Source of the DNA: Orlajensenia leifsoniae
GTDB taxonomy: Bacteria > Actinomycetota > Actinomycetes > Actinomycetales > Microbacteriaceae
Direction: 5' to 3'
Length of the DNA stretch: 64,000 bases
Assembly: GCF_004570845.1 (NCBI RefSeq)
Contig: NZ_SPQZ01000007.1
Coordinates: 1 to 64,000 of the forward strand
The translations under genes and the position numbers were made by a program. Positions 7,992-14,762 of this stretch are shown here, piece after piece (positions within the stretch are counted from its first letter, which is position 1; every line of letters begins with the position of its first letter). A model generated the notes under the pieces. The model was not told the DNA's origin and did no database searches. It saw nothing but the letters and a program-made list of their open reading frames with translations.

Positions 7992-8128
7992 CCGAGCTCG
8001 GTGAGCGCGCCCTGCAGCGCGAGATCGACGACAACCGGCGCTCCGAGCGCCGCCTGATCCCGCAGGCCCTGCTGGCATTGCTGATCGTGGCGGCCATCGT
8101 CTTCGTGAGACAGGTGTACTTCCTGTGA
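7988..8128 (+). CDS. 46-residue single-pass membrane peptide
   Basis: A short gene nested between the glycosyltransferase and the first stand-alone receiver. ATG 7988 overlaps the glycosyltransferase stop by 4 nt (ATGA) and its TGA (8126-8128) overlaps the next ATG by 1 nt. The peptide has a charged N-terminal half (GERALQREIDDNRRSERRL), then one hydrophobic segment of about 18 residues (ALLALLIVAAIVFV) and a short tail ending QVYFL. The tight overlaps and biased codons argue it is translated. Topology is likely N-in with a short outside tail. It might be an accessory subunit of the synthase, like small partners of other GT2 polymerases, but this is inference. Confidence 0.7.
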   Translation: MTELGERALQREIDDNRRSERRLIPQALLALLIVAAIVFVRQVYFL

Positions 8129-8505
8129 TGGCCGACGATCCGACGGCTCCCTGCCGCGTGCTGATCGTCGACGACAGCGACGACCAGCGCGAGTTGCTCG
8201 GCAAGCACTTCACCAAGGCCGGATGCGTCATCGAGCTGGCTGAATCCGGAGAGGACGGCCTCGCCGTCGTGCTCGACTTCGCGCCGGACATCATCGTTCT
8301 AGACCTGCTGCTCCCCGGTGCCGATGGCTGGATGATCACCACGCGGATGCGCGCGCTCGCCCCTGAGGCTGCCATCGTCATCTCCTCGGTACTCGACGCC
8401 CACGACTACCCGGTGGCGGATGCAGTTCTGCCCAAGCCGTTCACCGGTGATCAGGTGCGCGCGATCGCCGAACGCCTGCGCAGGGAGCATCCCGTTGCCG
8501 ACTGA
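8128..8505 (+). CDS. Stand-alone response regulator receiver (CheY-like)
   Basis: A 125-residue receiver with no output domain. It has the acidic cluster VDDSDD, the phosphoacceptor aspartate in VLDLLLPGADGW, serine in ISSVLDAH at the Thr/Ser position and lysine in LPKPFT, so it should be phosphorylatable. ATG 8128 overlaps the stop of the membrane peptide by 1 nt; an in-frame GTG at 8125 is possible. It overlaps the next receiver by 11 nt. With the kinase at 8887 it may pass phosphate through a relay or act by protein contact on the deacetylase fusion or synthase. Confidence 0.85.
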   Translation: MADDPTAPCRVLIVDDSDDQRELLGKHFTKAGCVIELAESGEDGLAVVLDFAPDIIVLDLLLPGADGWMITTRMRALAPEAAIVISSVLDAHDYPVADAVLPKPFTGDQVRAIAERLRREHPVAD

Positions 8506-8890
8506 GAACCGGGCGCTTCGCACCCTCGTCGCCGACGACGATTCCGACATCCGCTCGCTCATGGAGATCACCGCGATCATGGCCGGCCTCGATGTCGTGT
8601 CCGTCGTCAGCGACGGCAGGGCAGCACTCGAGGTGATCGAGCGAGGGGGCATCGAGCTCGCCATCCTCGACGTCTCGATGCCCGAGATGAGCGGCCTCGA
8701 GGTTCTCGCCAGCATCCGGTCATCGCGACCCCGGACGGAGCCGCGCGTCGTCATCGTGTCGGCCAGCGTGGATGCGGCTTCCCTCGCGGCCGGACTGGAG
8801 TCGGGCGCCGACGACTACGTGACCAAGCCGTTCAGCCCGCGCAGGTTCGCGGAGCGGTTGAAGGAACTGATCGAGGAGTGGGACGCATGA
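8495..8890 (+). CDS. Second stand-alone response regulator receiver
   Basis: A 131-residue CheY-like receiver with ADDDSD, phosphoacceptor in AILDVSMPEMSGLE, serine in VIVSAS and lysine in YVTKPFSP. The first start codon in a position supported by a ribosome site is TTG 8495, placed 7 nt after AGGGAG (8482-8487). This makes an 11-nt overlap with the previous receiver, and the stop overlaps the kinase ATG by 4 nt. Like its neighbour it has no DNA-binding or enzymatic output, so it is a partner of the kinase or a phosphate sink. Confidence 0.82.
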   Translation: MPTENRALRTLVADDDSDIRSLMEITAIMAGLDVVSVVSDGRAALEVIERGGIELAILDVSMPEMSGLEVLASIRSSRPRTEPRVVIVSASVDAASLAAGLESGADDYVTKPFSPRRFAERLKELIEEWDA

Positions 8891-10674
8891 CGACGCCGAC
8901 GTGGATCGGCCGCCTCGTCGGTGACTCGCCGACGCCGGGACTGAAGCAGATCCCGTCCGTGGCAGGGCTCGCCCTCGCGCTGCTGGCCATCCTCTTCGCA
9001 CCGCGTGCGGGCATGACCGATCCGGCTTGGGGATGGTTGGGCATCCTCATCGTCGTCGTGGCCACGATCGCGGCCTTCCTCCTGCCGTGGCGACGCATGC
9101 CCCATACCTGGACTCTGGCCCTGCCTCTCGTCACCATGGTGGGCTTCGGCTTCTTCCGCGTCGGCACGGGTGGGGCATCCTCGCTCTTCGGCGCGCTCGT
9201 CATCCTCCCGGTCGTCTGGATCGCCACCGAGGAAGGCCGGCGCTACATCGCGGTCGCCGCCGTCTCCGCCTGCGTCGTGCTGCAGATGCCGTATCTGCTG
9301 GGTGAGGCGTCGTGGACCGATGGCATGGTGCTTCGAGGCTTCTTCTCGCCGTTCGTGTACCTCATCTTCGCTGCCATCCTCAACGATCTCGCACACCGGT
9401 CCCGGCTGCAGATCGCCTCGCTGAGCACCCTCGCCGAGCAGCGCGCGACGCTTCTCGCCGAAGCGGAGAGGCAGGCGCGCGATCTCGAGGCGAGCGAGGC
9501 CCGACTGCGTGAGTCCGAGCAGTTCAACCGCAGCATCTGGGAGGCCATCGTCGCGGAGTCCGTCATCGCCGTCGACCTTCGCGGCGAGGTCGTCGCCTGG
9601 AACCCCGGGGCCGAACGGATGCTGGGTCACACGAGCGACGAGACCGTGGGCAGGAGCTACATCGTCGACTTCATCGATGCCGGCCAATTGGTCGAACGCA
9701 CCGCGGAGTTCGACTCCAGCATCGATCCCATCAACGACCACGACCATTTCGTCGACCTGATCTCGGCGGCGCGCGAGGGATACGGCGACAACGCCGAGTG
9801 GACCTACCTGCACGCCGATGGCACGAAGATCCCCGTGCAACTGTCGGCATCGCCGCGCATCGACCAGACGGGTCAGGTCGTCGGCTTCATCTTCATCGGC
9901 ACCGACCTCACGCAGGCGCGCGAGGTGAACAAGCTCAAGGACGAGTTCGTCGGCATGATCTCGCACGAGCTGCGCACGCCGCTCAGCTCGATCCTGGGCT
10001 ACCTCGAGCTCATCCGAGACGAGGCCGAGGAGCCGCTCACGCCCGAGCAGCTCGCCTACTTGGCCGTCGCCGAGCGTAACGCGAACCGCCTGCTCTCACT
10101 CGTCGGCGACCTGCTCTTCACGGCGCAGGTGGAGGCGGGCAAGTTTCCGCTCGAGCGTCAGACGGTGGAGCTCGGCGAGATCGTCGCCGCTGCCGTCGAG
10201 TCGGGGCGTCCGGCCGCCGAGCGCAACGGCGTGAACCTCGAGGCCGAGCTGCCGCAGAACCCCGTGGTCGTCGACGGCGACCCGACGCGGCTCGCCCAGG
10301 CCTGCGACAATCTGATCTCGAACGCGCTCAAGTTCACGGGCCGCGGTGGATCGGTCACGGTCTCGCTGACCGAGTCCGAGACCGAGGCCGTCATCGCCGT
10401 ACAGGACACCGGGATGGGCATTCCCGCCGCCGAGATCGACAGGCTCTTCACCCGATTCTTCCGCTCGTCCACGGCTATGCGTCAGGCCGTGCAGGGTGTG
10501 GGGCTCGGCCTCAGCATCACGAAAGCCATCGTCACGGCGCACCATGGCCTGATGGGCGTCTCGAGCGTCGAGAATGAGGGAACGACATTCACCATCGCAC
10601 TGCCCCGACCACTCGGGATCCGGCGCGGGGTCGAGGTCGCAGGAAACCAGATGAACGAGGAGTCGACTGCATGA
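8887..10674 (+). CDS. Membrane histidine kinase with six N-terminal TM segments, PAS, HisKA and HATPase domains
   Basis: A 595-residue sensor kinase. About six hydrophobic segments fill residues 20-165 with no large extracytoplasmic loop, so it probably senses membrane or cytoplasmic signals. A short coiled coil (about 175-215) leads to a PAS domain (about 215-340). The HisKA box SHELRTPLSS places the phosphoacceptor histidine near residue 359. HATPase motifs follow: DNLISNALKFT (N box), DTGMGIP (G1), FTRFFRS (F) and GVGLGLSI (G2). ATG 8887 overlaps the receiver stop by 4 nt; GTG 8878 is an upstream alternative. It is the only kinase visible in the operon and is the likely phosphodonor for its three receivers. 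Confidence 0.88.
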   Translation: MTTPTWIGRLVGDSPTPGLKQIPSVAGLALALLAILFAPRAGMTDPAWGWLGILIVVVATIAAFLLPWRRMPHTWTLALPLVTMVGFGFFRVGTGGASSLFGALVILPVVWIATEEGRRYIAVAAVSACVVLQMPYLLGEASWTDGMVLRGFFSPFVYLIFAAILNDLAHRSRLQIASLSTLAEQRATLLAEAERQARDLEASEARLRESEQFNRSIWEAIVAESVIAVDLRGEVVAWNPGAERMLGHTSDETVGRSYIVDFIDAGQLVERTAEFDSSIDPINDHDHFVDLISAAREGYGDNAEWTYLHADGTKIPVQLSASPRIDQTGQVVGFIFIGTDLTQAREVNKLKDEFVGMISHELRTPLSSILGYLELIRDEAEEPLTPEQLAYLAVAERNANRLLSLVGDLLFTAQVEAGKFPLERQTVELGEIVAAAVESGRPAAERNGVNLEAELPQNPVVVDGDPTRLAQACDNLISNALKFTGRGGSVTVSLTESETEAVIAVQDTGMGIPAAEIDRLFTRFFRSSTAMRQAVQGVGLGLSITKAIVTAHHGLMGVSSVENEGTTFTIALPRPLGIRRGVEVAGNQMNEESTA

Positions 10675-10958
10675 GCGAGACCAGCATCAGGCGGAACGAC
10701 GATGGCGGGCGCTACGAGCTCTCCATCGACGGCGAGATCGCCGGCTACGCCGAATTCCGGCAGAGCCCGGGCGAGATCATCGTGACCCACACGCAGACCC
10801 TGCGCGACTACAAGGGCCAGGGCGTCGCGACGCGGCTGACCGAGTGGATGCTCGCCGACGCTCGAGAGCGCGGCGAGCGGGTCGTGCCGAAGTGCCCCTT
10901 CCTCGTGGAGTACCTCGAGACCCACCACGAGTTCGACGACATCATCGATCGAGGCTGA
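10671..10958 (+). CDS. GNAT-like N-acetyltransferase domain protein (YjdJ/COG2388 type)
   Basis: A 95-residue protein of the small GNAT-like group. It has a compact beta-sheet start (YELSIDGEIAGYAEF), the acetyl-CoA loop DYKGQGVATRLTEWML and a C-terminal CPFLVEYLETH segment, all usual for this short family. Members are thought to bind acetyl-CoA, but substrates are mostly unknown. ATG 10671 overlaps the kinase stop by 4 nt and the next gene begins 3 bp after its stop, so it belongs to the same transcript. Confidence 0.75.
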   Translation: MSETSIRRNDDGGRYELSIDGEIAGYAEFRQSPGEIIVTHTQTLRDYKGQGVATRLTEWMLADARERGERVVPKCPFLVEYLETHHEFDDIIDRG

Positions 10959-10961
10959 CGG

Positions 10962-11798
10962 ATGCCGTCACTCGACGACCGGACGGCTGCCGGTGCTGCA
11001 GACCTCGGCGTCGCCGTGGCGCAGTTCGCGCCCACCGACGACGCCGGGTCCAACCTCGCCGAGATGACCAGGCTCGCCCGTCTCGCGGCATCCCGCGGCG
11101 CACAGCTCGTCGTCTTCCCCGAGTACTCGGCCTTCTTCAGGGCCGAGCTCGACCAGGACATGGTCGATGCGGCCGAGCCCCTCGACGGGGAGTTCGTCCG
11201 CGCTCTCGCCGACCTGGCCGCCTCGCTCGGGATCCACATCGTGGCGGGTGTTCTCGAGCAGTCGACGGATGCCGCACGCTTCTCCAACACCCTCGTCGCC
11301 TTGAACCCGCGCGGTGAACTGGTGGCCACGTACCGGAAGCAGCACCTCTACGACGCCTTCGGCCAGACGGAGTCCGCCCGAGTCGTGCCCGGTGCCATCG
11401 GCGAGCCCGAGACGTTCGTGGTGGGCGGCATCCGCGTGGGAATGCAGACCTGCTATGACATCCGTTTCCCCGAGGTGACCCGTCGCCTCGTCGACGCCGG
11501 CGCCGACCTCGTGCTGGTTCCCGCCGAATGGGTGCGCGGGCCGCTCAAGGAGCACCACTGGCGCACACTCGCGACGGCGCGCGCCATCGAGAACACCGTC
11601 TACGTCGCCGCGGCCGATCACGCACCGCCGGTGGGAGTCGGCACCAGCTTCGTGATCGATCCGATGGGGGTCGAGCTCGCCACGATCGGTGAGACGACGG
11701 ATGCCGCCCTCGCCTGGGTCAGCGCCGAGCGCATCGCGGCCGTGCGTCGCACGAACCCGGCGTTGGCGCTGCGGCGCTACGCCGTGGTGCCGCGCTGA
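10962..11798 (+). CDS. Carbon-nitrogen hydrolase (nitrilase superfamily, Nit-type amidase)
   Basis: A 278-residue nitrilase-superfamily amidase. The catalytic triad is visible: glutamate in VFPEYS near residue 53, lysine in YRKQHLYD near 126, and cysteine in QTCYDIRFPE near 164. The RKQHLYD and CYDIRFPE forms match Nit1/Nit2-type enzymes such as deaminated-glutathione amidase or omega-amidase, which clean up damaged or transaminated amides; no nitrile substrate is expected. It starts 3 bp after the GNAT gene, so it probably ends the operon begun at 3711. It converges with the aminotransferase gene 68 bp away. Confidence 0.82.
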   Translation: MPSLDDRTAAGAADLGVAVAQFAPTDDAGSNLAEMTRLARLAASRGAQLVVFPEYSAFFRAELDQDMVDAAEPLDGEFVRALADLAASLGIHIVAGVLEQSTDAARFSNTLVALNPRGELVATYRKQHLYDAFGQTESARVVPGAIGEPETFVVGGIRVGMQTCYDIRFPEVTRRLVDAGADLVLVPAEWVRGPLKEHHWRTLATARAIENTVYVAAADHAPPVGVGTSFVIDPMGVELATIGETTDAALAWVSAERIAAVRRTNPALALRRYAVVPR

Positions 11799-11843
11799 CG
11801 CGTCTCCGTCGCTGAGCCGCGGCGGCGGCGTCGGTCGGCCGGT

Positions 11844-11880
11844 CAGTCGTTCAGTCGTTCAGCCGTTCAGCCGTTCAGCC
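11844..11880. repeat. 8-bp tandem repeat across the aminotransferase stop codon
   Basis: Two copies of CAGTCGTT, two of CAGCCGTT and a partial fifth copy lie head to tail. The complementary-strand stop codon of the aminotransferase (11867-11869) lies inside the repeat. Gain or loss of a unit between the stop and the coding end would shift the last few codons. Confidence 0.8.
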
Positions 11881-13063
11881 GCGCGAGTCTCGCGACGGCG
11901 TCCTCGAGCACGCTCGTGCGCTTGCAGTAGGCGAAGCGTACGAGGGAGGCGTACTCGTGGCGCCGATCCTCGTGCACGAAGGCCGTGATCGGAACACCGA
12001 CGACTCCGGCCAGGGCGGGCAGCGATCGGCAGAACTCCACGGCATCCGGATGCCCGAGCGGAGCGGCATCCGCCACCACGAAGTAACCGGCCTGGGGGAG
12101 TGAGACCGTGAATCCGGCATCCGTCAGCCCCGACGACAGCAGGTCGCGCTTCGCCCTGAGGGTGTCGGCGGCCGAGGTGAAGAAGCTGTCTGGCAGGCCG
12201 AGCCCGACGGCGATGGCGGGCTGGAACGGTGCACCGTTGACGTACGTGAGGAACTGCTTGACGGCGAGCACGGCCGTGACGAGCTCGGCCGGCGCGGTGA
12301 GCCAGCCGATCTTCCAACCCGTCGTGCTGAAGGTCTTACCGCCCGAGGAGATGGTGATGGTGCGTTCGCGGCCGCCGGGCAGGGTGGCGATCGGCACGTG
12401 CTGCGCCTCGAACACCAGGTGCTCGTAGACCTCGTCGGTCACGATGATGGCGTCGTGGCGCTGCGCGAGCTCGATGATCAGCTGCAGCACCTCGGGGCCG
12501 AACACGGATCCCGTCGGGTTGTGCGGCGTGTTGACGATGATCAGTCGGGTGCGATCGGTGATCGCCGCACGCAGGTCGTCGAGGTCGGGCTGGAAGTCGG
12601 GAGCGCGCAGGGGAACCGTGCGATGGATGCCGTTGGCGAGCCCGATGATCGCGCCGTAGGAGTCGTAGAACGGCTCGAACGTCACCACCTCGTCGCCCGC
12701 CTCGACCAGCGCCAGGATGGTCGCGGCGAGGGCTTCGGTCGCTCCCGCCGTCACCAGTACCTCGCTCTCGGGGTCGAGGGTGATGCCGCGGAAGCGCGAC
12801 TGGTGAGCCGCGATCGCCTCGCGGAGCACGGGCATGCCCCGCCCGGGCGGGTACTGGTTGATGCCGGCGGAGATGGCGTCACGGGCGGCCTCGAGCACCT
12901 CGACCGGGCCGTCCTCGTCGGGGAAGCCCTGACCCAGATTGATGGCGCCGGTGCGGGTGGCCAGGGCGCTCATCTCGGCGAAGATCGTCGCCGCGATGCT
13001 GCCGTCGGCACCGAGCAGGCCGGCTCCGCGAGCTGCGCGTTGCCACGGGGCGTCGGCCGTCAT
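11867..13063 (-). CDS. PLP-dependent aminotransferase, class I (KAT/YbdL/DapC-like)
   Basis: A 398-residue fold-type I aminotransferase. Features include INLGQGFPDEDGP at the N-terminus (typical of the kynurenine/glutamine aminotransferase and YbdL group), NTPHNPTGSVF, TDEVYEHLVF and the cofactor-binding lysine in SSGGKTFSTTGWK near residue 240. In actinobacteria relatives are often called N-succinyldiaminopimelate aminotransferase (DapC) or methionine aminotransferase; sequence alone does not choose. The start is ATG at 13063, 5 nt after AGGAG; longer in-frame forms lack such a site. Its stop lies inside an 8-bp repeat. It is transcribed divergently from the lipoprotein gene and convergently with the amidase. 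The amidase and this enzyme could form a transaminase/omega-amidase pair. Confidence 0.82.
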   Translation of the reverse strand: MTADAPWQRAARGAGLLGADGSIAATIFAEMSALATRTGAINLGQGFPDEDGPVEVLEAARDAISAGINQYPPGRGMPVLREAIAAHQSRFRGITLDPESEVLVTAGATEALAATILALVEAGDEVVTFEPFYDSYGAIIGLANGIHRTVPLRAPDFQPDLDDLRAAITDRTRLIIVNTPHNPTGSVFGPEVLQLIIELAQRHDAIIVTDEVYEHLVFEAQHVPIATLPGGRERTITISSGGKTFSTTGWKIGWLTAPAELVTAVLAVKQFLTYVNGAPFQPAIAVGLGLPDSFFTSAADTLRAKRDLLSSGLTDAGFTVSLPQAGYFVVADAAPLGHPDAVEFCRSLPALAGVVGVPITAFVHEDRRHEYASLVRFAYCKRTSVLEDAVARLARLNG

Positions 13064-13181
13064 CGGTCTCCTGTCGTCGTGCGGTCGGGGCATCGAGATG
13101 ACGGACGCCCTCCACACCCACGCTAGGCGACCAGTGCGGCACACTTGTGGATTTCTCTCGCGACGAGCCGCGCGAATGGCC

Positions 13182-13187
13182 TACCGT
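13182..13187 (+). promoter_or_regulatory. -10 hexamer TACCGT, leaderless promoter of the lipoprotein gene
   Basis: TACCGT ends 6 nt before ATG 13194, which itself is not preceded by a ribosome site. Confidence 0.45.
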
Positions 13188-13193
13188 GACTGC

Positions 13194-13769
13194 ATGCGCG
13201 CCGCATCCCACCGCTACACGCTCCTCGGTGCGGTGCTGCTCGCGACGGGTCTGTCGACGGTCGCGCTCGGCGGATGCGCCGCGTCACCGAAGCCGCTTCC
13301 GTCGGCCAGCAGTACGCCGTCCGCCACCCCGGTGTTCGCGTCGGACGAGGAGGCGCTCGCAGCGGCGGAGGAGGCGTATGCGGCGTACCAGAAAGTCAGC
13401 GATGAGGTTGGGCACGACGGGGGCACCCGACCCGAGCGGTATGAGGCGGTTGCGATTGGGGAGGCGCTTGAAAATGCGCTGAAGAACGCAAGCCAATATC
13501 GCGACGCCGGCGCCACCCTGATCGGATCCACCTCGTTTTCGACCCAGGAGTTGCAAACGGCCGAGTATGCGAAGTCAGAAGCTCTCGAGATCGTTCTGTA
13601 CGTATGCGACGACGTATCTCTTGCTGACATTGTCGATGAGACGGGAACTTCTATCGTCAAACCCGATCGGCAAACTGTGTTGCCATTCGTCCTAACCGTT
13701 GTAGGGAGTGCAGACCAGCTTCAAGTTTCGGAAAAGGTTCTCTGGGACGGAAAGAACTTCTGTCCATGA
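13194..13769 (+). CDS. Secreted lipoprotein of unknown function
   Basis: A 191-residue lipoprotein. The N-terminus (MRAASHRYTLLGAVLLATG...) is a signal peptide ending in the lipobox ALGGC with the acylated cysteine at residue 28, followed by a Ser/Pro/Thr linker. The mature part is an alpha-helical segment (EEALAAAEEAYAAYQKV) then a mixed domain ending DGKNFCP; I do not recognise a named family. From about 13380 to the stop, GC and codon bias drop clearly compared with neighbours, so the mature domain may be acquired or fast evolving. The next gene overlaps by 4 nt, suggesting co-translation with the secreted protein at 13766. Confidence 0.75.
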   Translation: MRAASHRYTLLGAVLLATGLSTVALGGCAASPKPLPSASSTPSATPVFASDEEALAAAEEAYAAYQKVSDEVGHDGGTRPERYEAVAIGEALENALKNASQYRDAGATLIGSTSFSTQELQTAEYAKSEALEIVLYVCDDVSLADIVDETGTSIVKPDRQTVLPFVLTVVGSADQLQVSEKVLWDGKNFCP

Positions 13770-14644
13770 AAAGGGCCGGGTTTCTAGTTGCGCTAGTGCT
13801 GGCTATTTCGTTGGGGTCTAGTCCTGCATACGGGGCGGGCGGCCCATGTCTTGATTTTGATTCCATCACCGGTGGCTGTCCGACATCCTCGGGCTCGATC
13901 AACGACGGCAGCGTCGACATCAACGCGCACACCGGCGGCAGTACCGACGGCGACGGTGGGGCATCTGACGGCGGTGGAGACGGCGGTGAGGCCGGCGGGG
14001 GCGACGCCGCACCCCCGCCCGACCTCATCATCAACCCTGCGGTGGGTGACGACGGCGTCGACGTGAGCCTGCGAACGCTCACCGGCGGTGACGGCGATGG
14101 CGGATCCGTCACCTGCGGCGCCATCGTCGACTGCACTCCGCAGGAGCCGACGCCGCCCACCGTCGTCACCCTCGACGACATCGCCTCATTCCGACCCACG
14201 ACGCCGTCCCAGACGATGGAACCCGATGGCTGGGCCGTCATCGGGCTCCCGGCCAACTTCTTCACCATCGCCGCCGCCGAGACCGAGGCGGGCACCCTGC
14301 TCGGCTTCGACGCACGTGTGCGTTTCACGCCGGTCGGCTACAGCTGGGCCTCCAGCGATGGTGCCTCGGCGTCGAGCGGAACCGGCGGCGCCAGCTGGGC
14401 GGCTCTCGGGGTGCCGGAGTTCACGGCGACACCGACCAGCCTGACCTTCACGACGACCGGGCGCATCACCGTGAGCGCATCCGTCGACTATGCAGCCGAG
14501 TTCAGCTTCGCAGGCCAGCCGTGGCGCCCGATCGCCGGTACGCTGACAGTGTCGGCGAACGACATCATCGTCACAGCAGCACAGGCTGAAACGGTGCTCG
14601 TCGCTCGGGACTGCGTGCGAAATCCATCGGGTCCAGGCTGCTGA
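13766..14644 (+). CDS. Secreted Gly/Asp-rich protein of unknown function
   Basis: A 292-residue protein with a clear signal peptide (MKRAGFLVALVLAISLG, cleavage after AYGA). Residues about 30-75 are low-complexity Gly/Asp/Ser/Thr with runs such as GGDGGEAGGGD. The C-terminal part (about 130-280) reads as a beta-rich domain (ITVSASVDYAAEFSF, GTLTVSANDIIV) and the protein ends with a CxxNPSGPGC cysteine pair. ATG 13766 overlaps the lipoprotein stop by 4 nt, so the two are probably exported partners. Its first 60 bp share the lower GC of the lipoprotein gene; the rest is typical core DNA. Confidence 0.75.
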   Translation: MKRAGFLVALVLAISLGSSPAYGAGGPCLDFDSITGGCPTSSGSINDGSVDINAHTGGSTDGDGGASDGGGDGGEAGGGDAAPPPDLIINPAVGDDGVDVSLRTLTGGDGDGGSVTCGAIVDCTPQEPTPPTVVTLDDIASFRPTTPSQTMEPDGWAVIGLPANFFTIAAAETEAGTLLGFDARVRFTPVGYSWASSDGASASSGTGGASWAALGVPEFTATPTSLTFTTTGRITVSASVDYAAEFSFAGQPWRPIAGTLTVSANDIIVTAAQAETVLVARDCVRNPSGPGC

Positions 14645-14762
14645 CGACCGGAAGCTTGCGGGTCATAGGGAACTCTTATGCTCGGGCAAGTCTGCTCACA
14701 GTCTTCACGAAACCAACGCACAGCTTCGCCCGCCAAGCTGACATCGCTTGGAAGGAGCAACC

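Noticed and set aside
11844-11880. CRISPR array
   Set aside because: The 8-bp units are contiguous without spacers; no array was seen anywhere in the window.
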